From JBFYKJ01 sp041306005 (GTDB lineage Archaea > Altiarchaeota > Altiarchaeia > JAFGQM01): a DNA stretch of 16,634 nucleotides. A model generated the notes under the pieces. The model had not been told where the DNA came from. It did not search any database and worked only from the letters and a program-made list of their open reading frames with translations. The stretch covers positions 1-16,634 of the forward strand of contig JBFYKJ010000027.1 of NCBI GenBank assembly GCA_041306005.1, written 5' to 3'. Numbering within the stretch: the first letter of the stretch is position 1; the number at the start of each line of letters is the position of its first letter. Below, one piece after another: positions 1 to 6,655 of the stretch. The position numbers and the translations under genes were made by a program.

Positions 1-1
1 C

Positions 2-1075
2 ACACAAATCGACGTCGAGATGTCGTTCATAGATGAAGAAGACATCTTCGAGATGATGGAGCGGCTCATGAAGCTCATTTGGAAGACTGCACTTGACATC
101 GATATCAAGATGCCCTTCCCAAGGATGAGCTACAGGGACGCGATGGAAAAGTACGGCAGCGACAAGCCGGACACGAGGTTCGGGCTCGAGCTTATCGAGG
201 TTGGCGATATCGCCGCTAAGTCAGACTTCCAGGTCTTCAAGTCGGTAATCGACATGAAGGGCGCCGTCAAGTGCATAAACGCGAAGGGCTGCGGCGCCTT
301 TAGCAGGAAGGACATAGAGGAGCTCACCGAATTTGTGAAGATATATGGCGCCAAGGGCCTGGCCTGGATGAAGATGGACGACGGTCTTGAGTCCTCGGTG
401 GTCAAGTACTTCGGCGAGAAGCTCCAGAAGGAGCTGGTTGAGAGGACGGGCGCGAAGAAAGGGGATTTACTGCTCTTCGTCGCTGACAAGCACAAGGTAG
501 TCTACGCCGCGCTCGGGGCCCTTAGGGTGGAGCTCGCAAAAAGGCTGAAGCTCATTGACGAGAACAAGTACAACTTCCTCTGGATACACGAGTTCCCGCT
601 CGTCGAGTGGGACGAGGACGAGAACCGCCACGTCGCGGTCCACCACCCGTTCACGTCGCCTAAGGATGAAGACCTGAAATTCCTGGACACGGACCCGGCA
701 AGGGTCAGGGCGAAGGCATACGACCTCGCGCTGAACGGGACGGAGCTGGGCGGCGGCAGCATCAGGATACACAGGAGAGATATGCAGGAGAAGATGTTCA
801 AGGCCCTCGGCATAAGCCCGCAAGAAGCAGAAGATAAGTTCGGCTTCCTCATGGGGGCGTTTACTTACGGCGCCCCGCCCCACGGGGGCATCGCATTCGG
901 CCTTGACAGGATGGCGGCCATATTGACTAAGAACGAATCGATAAGGGAAGTCATCGCCTTCCCGAAGAACAAGGCGTGCCAGTCCCTGATGGAGGACAGC
1001 CCGGCCGAGGTGTCTGAACGGCAGCTAAAAGAGCTCAAGGTCAGGATAGACCTGCCGCCGAAAAAGAAGGACTGA
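2..1075 (+). CDS. aspS: Aspartyl-tRNA synthetase, bacterial type, C-terminal part (5' end outside window)
   Basis: Charges tRNA-Asp (possibly also tRNA-Asn) with aspartate in the cytoplasm. The frame is open from base 2 and starts inside class II motif 2 (TQIDVE), so roughly 220 N-terminal residues, including the anticodon-binding OB domain, lie upstream; the ATG at 20 is internal. After YGSDKPDTRF comes the GAD insertion (about residues 70-200 of the fragment), which marks bacterial-type AspRS and is absent from the usual archaeal/eukaryotic enzyme of about 430 residues. Then follow FLWIHEFPLVEW, HHPFTSP, the LNGTELGGGSIRIH segment and motif 3 (GGIAFGLDRMAAIL), then the family's C-terminal tail. 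The length fits a bacterial enzyme of about 580 residues. Its presence among archaeal-type genes suggests transfer from bacteria. Whether it discriminates Asp from Asn tRNA cannot be judged without the N-terminal domain. Family assignment is secure. Confidence 0.96.
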   Translation, partial: TQIDVEMSFIDEEDIFEMMERLMKLIWKTALDIDIKMPFPRMSYRDAMEKYGSDKPDTRFGLELIEVGDIAAKSDFQVFKSVIDMKGAVKCINAKGCGAFSRKDIEELTEFVKIYGAKGLAWMKMDDGLESSVVKYFGEKLQKELVERTGAKKGDLLLFVADKHKVVYAALGALRVELAKRLKLIDENKYNFLWIHEFPLVEWDEDENRHVAVHHPFTSPKDEDLKFLDTDPARVRAKAYDLALNGTELGGGSIRIHRRDMQEKMFKALGISPQEAEDKFGFLMGAFTYGAPPHGGIAFGLDRMAAILTKNESIREVIAFPKNKACQSLMEDSPAEVSERQLKELKVRIDLPPKKKD

Positions 1076-1115
1076 TCTGCTGGGGAAGAAATAAGGGGCC
1101 CGCCTCAAAAAACTC

Positions 1116-1123
1116 TTTTAATA
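1116..1123 (+). promoter_or_regulatory. TATA-like box for the permease gene
   Basis: TTTTAATA is centred about 25 nt upstream of the GTG at 1144. That is the archaeal spacing for transcription starting at or next to the start codon, so the mRNA would be leaderless. The same geometry recurs at several other genes here, which strengthens the call. Confidence 0.55.
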
Positions 1124-1143
1124 CCGCGCCCCAATAAACCTCC

Positions 1144-2124
1144 GTGGCCGACCTGTTGACCCAATACCTGGCTTCCCTCTGGATGCTGTTCGGGGGGTTA
1201 TGGATATACCTGTTCATCGCATTCACGGCCGCGGCCGTGGTCGAAGAGTTCGTCTCGACGAAGCGGCTCCTCAGGTACTTCGGAAAGAACGACGTCCCGT
1301 CGCTGCTGCGCGCGACCTTCGCGGGGGCGATGGCCAGCACGTGCTCCTGCGGCGCGCTGATAATGGCAGCGTCGTTCAAGAAGAGGGGCGCGTCCACGGC
1401 GACTATGCTGACGTTCATACTCGCTGCGCCCTTCCTCGGCCTGCCCATGCTCTTTGTCTTCTTCAGCTTCCTTGGGGTGCCGAACACACTTCTGCTTATG
1501 GCGACCGGGCTGATCGTGGCCTTCTGCTCCGGGCTCACGCTTGCAAGGCTGGAGAACAAGGGGATTATAGAGCAAGGGACGCTAAAGCAAGCGAGGGGGG
1601 CCGCACACGAACACCGCGCGAGGGGCGGGAAAAACAGTGCGGAAGAAGGGTATCGTTCCAGCGAGCAACACTGCGCCAAATGCAAAGCGGATGCGCAGGC
1701 TATTTTGAGAAGAAGGCTCTTTTACAACGTGCCGGCGCACTTCTGGCACTCGGTCTTTGACATAGGGAAGTGGATAATCCTGGGCCTGTTCGTCGCGGCG
1801 TTCATAGCGACGTCCATACCCGAAGACACCATAACCCGATATCTCGGCAAAGAGAGCGGCATATCCTCCATCTTCATAGCCCTGCCCTTCGCCGCCGTTA
1901 TAGAGACCTGTTCGGAAGGGTTCGCCATAGTCGGGGGGCAGCTGTACTCGATGGGCGCGGGCCTCGCGGCGGTCTTTGTCCTGCTGATGGTGGGCGTGGC
2001 CACAGATTTGACCGAACTGCTTGTCGTGTGGCGCAAGTTCGGCAGGCGCGCGGCTTTGGCATATCTTGGCGTGGGGACCGCCCTTACATTAGTGGCCGCC
2101 ATGGTGCTCCTGCTACAGCCCTAA
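1144..2124 (+). CDS. Predicted permease, COG0701 (DUF318/UPF0718) family
   Basis: Multi-pass membrane protein of 326 residues with about eight hydrophobic helices in two halves. The first half carries the family's cysteine signature STCSCGAL (C67, C69). The second has the equivalent ETCSEGF (C256). A hydrophilic loop of about 55 residues (about 140-195) separates them and holds an HCAKC pair (C177, C180). Some COG0701 members (ArsP-like) export organoarsenicals, and others sit in metal or redox operons; the substrate here is unknown. The reading starts at GTG 1144, which lies about 25 nt after a TATA-like box and suits a leaderless transcript. It follows aspS by 68 bp but seems to have its own promoter. 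The loop cysteines and histidines could bind a thiophilic metal; that is inference. Confidence 0.85.
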   Translation: MADLLTQYLASLWMLFGGLWIYLFIAFTAAAVVEEFVSTKRLLRYFGKNDVPSLLRATFAGAMASTCSCGALIMAASFKKRGASTATMLTFILAAPFLGLPMLFVFFSFLGVPNTLLLMATGLIVAFCSGLTLARLENKGIIEQGTLKQARGAAHEHRARGGKNSAEEGYRSSEQHCAKCKADAQAILRRRLFYNVPAHFWHSVFDIGKWIILGLFVAAFIATSIPEDTITRYLGKESGISSIFIALPFAAVIETCSEGFAIVGGQLYSMGAGLAAVFVLLMVGVATDLTELLVVWRKFGRRAALAYLGVGTALTLVAAMVLLLQP

Positions 2125-2164
2125 CGCGGGGGGGCAGCACCTGTTTTTCCTGCAAGGCGGCATC

Positions 2165-2170
2165 TTTTTT
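2165..2170 (+). terminator. T-run after the permease gene
   Basis: Six consecutive T residues lie 40 bp after the permease stop and before the next promoter. Archaeal RNA polymerase terminates on such oligo-T tracts. Because the T-run is followed by ATACC it could instead be a second TATA-like element for the gene at 2215. Confidence 0.3.
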
Positions 2171-2186
2171 ATACCTGCCGGGAGGG

Positions 2187-2194
2187 TTTAAATA
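2187..2194 (+). promoter_or_regulatory. TATA box for the coiled-coil gene
   Basis: TTTAAATA is centred about 24 nt before the ATG at 2215 and preceded by a purine-rich GGGAGGG that could serve as a BRE-like element. The spacing predicts a leaderless mRNA. Confidence 0.6.
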
Positions 2195-2214
2195 CTTTCC
2201 TCCTTATACTCTCC

Positions 2215-3474
2215 ATGGGGTTCCTGGGGGGTCTCTTGGGCAAGAAAGAGCCCGGTGTGAAGGTAGAGAAGATACAATTCTCCGAGCTGACGGGTTGGGA
2301 GGCCCAGCAAAGGCTCCTCCTAAGCGGCTCCCTCGACGAGAAGTCCAACGACGCGGCTAACAGGGCACTTGGCATAATAGGAGATGCCCGGTCCGGGCTT
2401 GACGCCCTGGGCAAGGCGCCCTTCAAGCGCGAGCTGCAGGAGCGCGCCGAGAGCATGATAACGAGCGCCCGCGACAATTACGTGGCCAAGGTCGGCAAGG
2501 CCCTGGAGGGGCTTTCCGAAGCCTCAGACGCGCTAAGGCTCAGCGAGGAATTGGGAAAAACGCTGGAGGAGATAAGCGCCGTGGACATGAAGTACGGCGA
2601 GCGGGCGAACTTCGGGTATCCGGACGAGCTGAACGCGCTGCGGCGATGTTTTAACCGGCTGGTCGACGCCTCCGGGGAGCTGAACGCGCTGCTGGGCGAG
2701 AAGAAGAAAAAACTCAAGGTCCTAAAAGAGATAGAGAATGCCTTGAATAGGCTAAACGAGATCAATGCGGAGCAGGACGAGCTTGCGAAGAGGCGGGTCG
2801 AGGCCGCAAGCGGGCTGAGGGGGGCCGAGAGGGCGCTGCAGGAGGATGTGCGCGGCGTCGACGAGATAGACAACAGCAAGAACATGGAGATGATAAGGTC
2901 CATGGAGTATGAGCTCACAGACCTGCGCGCGAAGCGCCAGGAGCTTGAGAACTTTGTCCTGAACGTGCTCGGCCCGCTGAAGAGGGCGTTTAAGAAGTAC
3001 GCTAAGGCGATAGAAGACGGCAAAGCAACAGGCATGAACGTCGACAAGTACGCGGACGACCCGTCCGGGACATACCTTAGGGGGGACCAGGGGCTCCCGG
3101 ACCTTTTGGCAAGCACGATTCGCGCAGTCCAGGCGGGCAGCCTCGAGCTGGACGAGGGCGAGGGGGAAAAAACTGTCAAGAAGATAAGGAACATCAGCTT
3201 CTCATACCTGGACAAGGCCCGCTCGGAGCACAACGTGCTGGTGTCAAGGATACGCAGCCTCGAGGTCAAGATAAACGAGCTGAGCGTCGAGAAGGAGAGG
3301 GAGAAGCTGCAAAGGGAGATAGACAGCCTGCACGAGAAGATAGCGGAGGCGTCAAAGAGCGTGGAGAGGGCGGAGGAGACTCTCGAGGAGAGGCGGCTCG
3401 AGGCCGTCGACCTGAGGAAATCGCTCGAGCTTAAGATATCGGATTACATAGGCGGTAAGTGCGAGCTGGTGTGA
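2215..3474 (+). CDS. Conserved-looking coiled-coil protein of unknown function
   Basis: A 419-residue, highly charged, mostly helical cytoplasmic protein that I cannot assign to a named family. It begins with a short glycine-rich hydrophobic stretch (MGFLGGLLGKK) that could be an amphipathic membrane-touching tip. A globular-looking helical part follows (about 20-130). Long heptad-like coiled coils cover about 160-255 and 330-412, separated by a less helical segment with GDQGLPDLL (about 290-310). There is no Walker A, so it is not an SMC or Rad50 ATPase, although the coils would give database matches to those proteins. The ATG is well supported by a TATA box 24 nt upstream. It stands alone and converges on the methyltransferase gene with 45 bp between stops. 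A structural, membrane-associated or scaffold role is conceivable but not shown. Confidence 0.75.
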   Translation: MGFLGGLLGKKEPGVKVEKIQFSELTGWEAQQRLLLSGSLDEKSNDAANRALGIIGDARSGLDALGKAPFKRELQERAESMITSARDNYVAKVGKALEGLSEASDALRLSEELGKTLEEISAVDMKYGERANFGYPDELNALRRCFNRLVDASGELNALLGEKKKKLKVLKEIENALNRLNEINAEQDELAKRRVEAASGLRGAERALQEDVRGVDEIDNSKNMEMIRSMEYELTDLRAKRQELENFVLNVLGPLKRAFKKYAKAIEDGKATGMNVDKYADDPSGTYLRGDQGLPDLLASTIRAVQAGSLELDEGEGEKTVKKIRNISFSYLDKARSEHNVLVSRIRSLEVKINELSVEKEREKLQREIDSLHEKIAEASKSVERAEETLEERRLEAVDLRKSLELKISDYIGGKCELV

Positions 3475-3519
3475 GCCGGGGATCACGGGGGCGAACATGG
3501 CCCTTGGCGACTCTCCGTT

Positions 3520-4080
3520 TCACCGCCGCCCGAGCTTCTTGACCATCCAGCACTCCATCTCGTCAAGCCCTTCCTTCAGCTGCGACGGGGTCTTCCTCCC
3601 GCAGTCGTTGAGCCATCCTGAGTCCTTCTTGTCGGAATACGCTTTCTCTATCTCCGGGTCGGCAATCTTCGCCCGCTTAAGGAATTCCCCCACGCCGCGA
3701 TTTCTTATGACGCTGTCGCGCGGCTTGAACACGCCGGACCATATCGACCACACCTTCAAAACGGTGTCCGGGAACCGGCCCCCGCCCATGTCGATGGCGA
3801 CGACGTCGCACTGCTTAATCATCTTGAAGACCTTTTCCACCGTGTCGAAAAGCCGCACGTCGCCCTTGATGAACTCGATGTTGGCGGGCATCTTGCCGGA
3901 CTTGAAAGCATCGTCCGCCTGCTCGGACTTGTCGATGGCGATTACTCTCCCGGCCTTCAAGGCTATAGCTTTCGTCGTCACGCCCACGTGCGGCCCTATC
4001 TCTATCACCGTGTCTCCCGGCTTTATCAGCCTGCAAAGCGTCTCCTTGTAGGTGTCCCGCTCATATACGACGAGTATCAT
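3520..4080 (-). CDS. SAM-dependent methyltransferase-like protein
   Basis: A 186-residue Rossmann-fold protein. Motif I is VIEIGPHVGV (E27, G29, about residues 25-34), with an acidic residue at the end of strand 2 (RVIAID, D50), D74 in FIKGDVRLFD, and VVAIDMGGGRFPD (about 93-105) as motif IV. These support S-adenosylmethionine binding. The substrate is unknown, and the C-terminal third (about 130-186) is charged and helical. The start chosen is the ATG at 4080 (MILVVYERDTYKE). The frame stays open upstream to 4296, but that extension translates a tandem repeat into PKTADPRPPKLP-like peptide and is not real coding sequence. A promoter would have to lie beyond the repeat, so the repeat may form the 5' leader. 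The gene converges on the coiled-coil gene. Confidence 0.75.
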   Translation of the reverse strand: MILVVYERDTYKETLCRLIKPGDTVIEIGPHVGVTTKAIALKAGRVIAIDKSEQADDAFKSGKMPANIEFIKGDVRLFDTVEKVFKMIKQCDVVAIDMGGGRFPDTVLKVWSIWSGVFKPRDSVIRNRGVGEFLKRAKIADPEIEKAYSDKKDSGWLNDCGRKTPSQLKEGLDEMECWMVKKLGRR

Positions 4081-4084
4081 TGCT

Positions 4085-4175
4085 GTCTTGGGTCTTGTAG
4101 TGAGGTAGCTTGGGAGGTCTTGGGTCTTGTAGTGAGGTAGCTTGGGAGGTCTTGGGTCCGCGGTCTTCGGTCTGC
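4085..4175. repeat. Tandem repeat array A: two perfect 32-nt units plus heptads
   Basis: The units at 4085-4116 and 4117-4148 are identical over 32 nt. A third copy starts at 4149 (GTCTTGGGT) and passes into 7-nt elements that read, on the minus strand, CAGACCG-AAGACCG-CGGACCC-AAGACCT. The array ends four bases before the ATG of the methyltransferase gene. The heptads match those of the other arrays in this window. There are no unique spacers between units, so it is not a CRISPR array. Confidence 0.93.
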
Positions 4176-4205
4176 GATATCCCGCATAAGCGCCAATGGC
4201 TTTTG

Positions 4206-4213
4206 ATTTTATT
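4206..4213 (+). promoter_or_regulatory. TATA-like box for the zinc-ribbon gene
   Basis: ATTTTATT is centred about 25 nt upstream of the GTG at 4235, which supports that codon as the start. The complementary AATAAAAT could also serve the methyltransferase gene on the other strand, whose transcript would then begin near 4183 and carry repeat array A as leader. Confidence 0.45.
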
Positions 4214-4234
4214 CGCTGTGCAGTTAAATACCGC

Positions 4235-4393
4235 GTGGATTGCGCGCTGTGCAGTGCGGAGATAAAGACGGGCGTGATGGGCAAGCTTAGGGGCACTTAT
4301 GTGAAGAAAGCCAAGAAGAGCTACCCGGTCTGCCGCGACTGCCAAAAGCAGGGCGAGGCCGCAATCAAGGAGAAGCTTGGAAAAAGGCTCTGA
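4235..4393 (+). CDS. Small zinc-ribbon protein (CxxC...CxxC)
   Basis: A 52-residue protein with two knuckles, C3-ALC6 and C33-RDC36, which should bind one zinc ion. Between them is a basic GKLRGTYVKKAKKSYP segment. Small archaeal proteins with this arrangement are common and functionally uncharacterised; RNA or protein binding is only a guess. The GTG at 4235 was preferred over the in-frame ATG at 4196 because it puts the first CxxC at residues 3-6 and lies about 25 nt after a TATA-like box. The ATG would add 13 residues that overlap that box. The 3' end overlaps the chorismate mutase gene by 17 bp, so the two are probably translated from one mRNA. Confidence 0.75.
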   Translation: MDCALCSAEIKTGVMGKLRGTYVKKAKKSYPVCRDCQKQGEAAIKEKLGKRL

Positions 4394-4655
4394 CGAGCTG
4401 GGGAGGCTAAGGTCCAGGATAGACAAGATAGACGACTCCATGCTAAAGCTCATGGCCGAACGGAAGGGGGTCGCGATCGAGATAGCCCGCCTGAAGAGGC
4501 AGAGGGGCGTCAGCGACGACGATGCAAGGCTGAGGGAGGTCTTCTCGCGCGTGGAGAAGCGCGCCGCAGGGCTCGGCCTGGACCCAAAAAGGACGCGCGG
4601 GCTGTGGGAATCGCTCGTGGCCTATATGCAGGAGGAGCAAAAGAGGAATACTTAG
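4377..4655 (+). CDS. aroQ: Chorismate mutase, AroQ type, stand-alone
   Basis: Converts chorismate to prephenate, the first committed step to phenylalanine and tyrosine. The 92-residue all-helical protein matches the AroQ pattern: L-R12-SRIDKIDDSMLKLMAE-R29, then the helix with K40 and the R53-E54 pair. These correspond by alignment in my head to R11, R28, K39 and R51-E52 of the E. coli enzyme. The C-terminal helix ends SLVAYMQEEQ, which provides a glutamine near the active site. The start is TTG at 4377, with GGAG four bases upstream in the 3' end of the zinc-ribbon gene; any later start would remove the first catalytic arginine. No prephenate dehydratase or dehydrogenase domain is fused, and none lies in the window. 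Confidence 0.88.
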   Translation: MEKGSDELGRLRSRIDKIDDSMLKLMAERKGVAIEIARLKRQRGVSDDDARLREVFSRVEKRAAGLGLDPKRTRGLWESLVAYMQEEQKRNT

Positions 4656-4707
4656 CCTGCCGACGCATGTTTTATGATAACGGGCTTTTCCGGCGGGCAA
4701 ATAAGGT

Positions 4708-4714
4708 TTTTATA
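4708..4714 (+). promoter_or_regulatory. TATA-like box with no gene at the usual distance
   Basis: TTTTATA inside AAGGTTTTTATAC is among the best TATA matches in the window, yet the next start codon is 107 nt downstream (4821). It predicts a transcript beginning near 4738. This could give the 4821 gene a leader of about 80 nt, or mark a small RNA in 4738-4820. A weaker box (CTAAAT, 4795-4800) sits at the leaderless distance from 4821. Confidence 0.4.
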
Positions 4715-4820
4715 CTATTCCGCTCAAAATCTCCACCGGGTTTTGAGGGCGGGTCCGTGCTGAATCGGCGGGTCTGAACCAAACTTAAGGCATTCTAAAT
4801 CTATTAAAAATCCATTAAAA

Positions 4821-5426
4821 ATGAAATTGCTGCTTTTCTCGATTGCCGCGATGGCCGTCCTCGGGGGCTTGGCATTCGCCTCGTTTGCGCTCGCTTCGCC
4901 AAGCTGCACGCCGCCTGAGATGTACGACGAGTACGTGTCGTGCACCATAGACAAGCCTGTTGCGCCCATGGTCGGCGACGAGATAATGGTCAACTGCACA
5001 AAGAGCAACAAGGAGGCTGGGCGATGGGTCAGAAGGCCGATGACCAGCGCTACGGTCTATGTCACCGGCTACGACCCGTACGACTACGAGGTCGTCGAGT
5101 ATTACCAGTCGAAGACCGGGAGGGATGGGACATTCGTTTTCAAGCCGAACGTCGCGGCATATTACGGCATACAGGTCGGGAAGTTCATAACCAACTTGAG
5201 CATAGAGGAGAATCCCGTGCTGGACTCGGGTACTTTTATCGACCCCGGCCCCACGGGGGGCGTTGTTGCGCCCGCCGAAGAGCCGCCAAAGGCAAAACCG
5301 CCCGCTGTGGAGAAACTCGAATGCGAGGCTCCGGTCCTGGAGTTCGCCATCGGCAAGAAGACGGATAACAAGAAGGCCGACGCTTCCGGGCTGATGACGG
5401 TCATCACAAAACTGCTGATATCGTAA
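4821..5426 (+). CDS. Secreted protein of unknown function
   Basis: A 201-residue protein with a clear Sec-type signal peptide (about residues 1-26, cleavage after ALA before SPSC). The mature part is rich in tyrosine and short beta-prone stretches such as TSATVYVTGYDPYDYEVVEYY, followed by DGTFVFKP. This resembles the strand pattern of an Ig-like or carboxypeptidase-regulatory-like domain, but I cannot name a family. A proline/alanine-rich linker (about 150-167) leads to a short tail ending MTVITKLLIS. Four cysteines (C29, C41, C59 and one near 173) could pair outside the cell. Unlike the other exported proteins here it lacks a C-terminal membrane anchor, so it may be released, or the 3' end may be altered. 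ATG 4821 begins directly at the signal peptide. Co-transcription with the site-2 protease gene is doubtful because that gene has its own TATA box. Confidence 0.7.
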   Translation: MKLLLFSIAAMAVLGGLAFASFALASPSCTPPEMYDEYVSCTIDKPVAPMVGDEIMVNCTKSNKEAGRWVRRPMTSATVYVTGYDPYDYEVVEYYQSKTGRDGTFVFKPNVAAYYGIQVGKFITNLSIEENPVLDSGTFIDPGPTGGVVAPAEEPPKAKPPAVEKLECEAPVLEFAIGKKTDNKKADASGLMTVITKLLIS

Positions 5427-5465
5427 GCTGCGCGTGTTTGTATATTGTTTACCGCTTACCTGCGG

Positions 5466-5486
5466 GGCCGGGAGGCGCGCCCGGCC
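5466..5486. other. GC-rich hairpin
   Basis: A perfect 7-bp inverted repeat, GGCCGGG / CCCGGCC, with a 7-nt loop, lies 40 bp after the secreted-protein stop. A weaker stem (GTGCC-AGG-GGCAC) follows near 5503-5516. There is no T-run directly after the first stem, so it is not a typical terminator. It may be an RNA 3' end stabiliser or simply a GC-rich spacer. Confidence 0.4.
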
Positions 5487-5523
5487 GGGCATTAATCGTG
5501 CCGTGCCAGGGGCACTGCGCCGT

Positions 5524-5531
5524 CTTTTAAT
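5524..5531 (+). promoter_or_regulatory. TATA-like box for the site-2 protease gene
   Basis: CTTTTAAT is centred about 25 nt upstream of the ATG at 5553, the leaderless spacing seen at several other genes in this window. Confidence 0.55.
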
Positions 5532-5552
5532 CCCGCCAGCCCAGAATATACC

Positions 5553-6626
5553 ATGAAAGGCTCATACAAGCTGTTCCGCGCCTGGGGGATAGACATAAGG
5601 CTGCACTTGACATTCATATTCCTGCTGCCGTTCCTCGTCCTGTCGTTCGCCTCGGGCATAGGCGGCGGGGTGGAAGCATACATCTACTCGCTGGCCATCT
5701 ACGTGATGCTCTTCTCCTCGGTGCTGGTCCACGAGCTGATGCACTCGTTCGCCGCGATAAGCGGCGGCTCGAGGGTCGGGCAGATAATCCTGACGCCGAT
5801 AGGGGGGATAGCGAGCGTGGGGCCGATAAGCGACCCGAAGAAGGAATTCGTCGTGAGCGTTGCCGGGCCGCTGTCGAATTTTATCATAGGCGCGGCGGTG
5901 CTGCTTTCCCTTGCGGCGCTCTTTGGCGGCGAGAACGTCCTCACCGCCCTTGCCGGCGGCGCTTATGCCCCGTCAGCCTTCAACTTTCTCGTGCTCACCG
6001 GCTACCTTAACCTCATCCTCGGGGCGTTCAACCTGTTCCTGCCGATATTCCCAATGGACGGCGGGAGGGTGCTACGGGCGATGCTCAGCATGGTTATGGA
6101 CCGGGTAAAGGCCACGCGCGTCGCTGTTTACATAAGCCAGTTCTTCGTGGTGCTGCTGATAATATTCGCCGTCAGCGGCGGGAACCTGGTGCTGGCGGCG
6201 ATAGGCATCTTCATATGGTCCCTGGGGCTTGGCGAGCTGAAGCTGGCCGAGATGGGGGCCGCCGCAAAGGGCATCGACCTGCAAAGGCTCTCGCGCACCG
6301 GCTTTGCATGCGTCTCGCCCGCCGTCGGCGCGAAGGACGCCCTGCAGATAAGGACTGGGCAGAACGCTTATCCCGTGCTTGACGAAGCCGGAAGGCCTCT
6401 CGGCATAGTGCGCCGCGAGGCGCTCGAGGGCAAAGACGGCAAAGTAGGGGAGCTCATGGAAACTACCGTGCCGTCGATAACCGTGGGCGAAGACAGGGAA
6501 GACGTCGTCGGCAAGGTCTTCGGGGCGGGCCTCGCGTTCGTCGTGGACAAGGACGGGAGGCTGCGGGGGATAATAACGAGCGGCGACCTGCAGGCTGCGG
6601 TGGAAAAGGGCTCAAAGAAGAAGTAA
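5553..6626 (+). CDS. Site-2 protease family zinc metalloprotease (M50) with C-terminal CBS domains
   Basis: An intramembrane metalloprotease of 357 residues. The zinc motif H60-E61-LM-H64 lies in the second or third membrane helix. The family's GP..N element appears as AGPLSNF (about 105-110), and the third zinc ligand as FPMDGGR (D169). About six hydrophobic helices span roughly 15-235. The C-terminal part (about 240-350) reads as a pair of CBS repeats, with YPVLDEAGRPLGIV and FVVDKDGRLRGIITSGDL. This arrangement is known from archaeal and bacterial S2P proteins, where the CBS part may sense adenine nucleotides or gate access. Substrates are usually membrane-anchored regulators or remnant signal peptides; none is evident next to it. 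ATG 5553 is supported by a TATA-like box. The gene converges on hisI with a 29-bp gap. Confidence 0.93.
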   Translation: MKGSYKLFRAWGIDIRLHLTFIFLLPFLVLSFASGIGGGVEAYIYSLAIYVMLFSSVLVHELMHSFAAISGGSRVGQIILTPIGGIASVGPISDPKKEFVVSVAGPLSNFIIGAAVLLSLAALFGGENVLTALAGGAYAPSAFNFLVLTGYLNLILGAFNLFLPIFPMDGGRVLRAMLSMVMDRVKATRVAVYISQFFVVLLIIFAVSGGNLVLAAIGIFIWSLGLGELKLAEMGAAAKGIDLQRLSRTGFACVSPAVGAKDALQIRTGQNAYPVLDEAGRPLGIVRREALEGKDGKVGELMETTVPSITVGEDREDVVGKVFGAGLAFVVDKDGRLRGIITSGDLQAAVEKGSKKK

Positions 6627-6655
6627 AGCTGCCTCAAAAGCGGCCAATGGCCAAG

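Noticed and set aside
1144..2124. Arsenical or mercury transporter assignment for the permease
   Set aside because: Family membership is clear, but no ars or mer genes are adjacent, so a specific substrate would be guesswork.
2478..3269. 263-residue minus-strand frame opposite the coiled-coil gene
   Set aside because: Serine- and phenylalanine-rich translation is the expected antisense of a Glu/Lys/Leu-rich coiled coil; the plus-strand gene has a proper promoter and start.
4085..4175. CRISPR array candidates at the four tandem-repeat loci
   Set aside because: Units are directly contiguous with no unique spacers of constant length, and no cas genes are present.
4081..4296. N-terminal extension of the methyltransferase to 258 residues
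   Set aside because: The extra residues are a translation of tandem repeat array A and of the promoter region of the opposite gene; the ATG at 4080 gives the natural beginning.
4738..4800. tRNA gene after the orphan TATA box
   Set aside because: GGTCTGAACC superficially resembles a T arm, but neither strand gives a seven-base acceptor stem or a credible anticodon arm around it.
5466..5516. Rho-independent-type terminator after the secreted-protein gene
   Set aside because: The 7-bp stem is real, but no T-run follows it, and archaea do not rely on this kind of terminator; recorded only as a hairpin.
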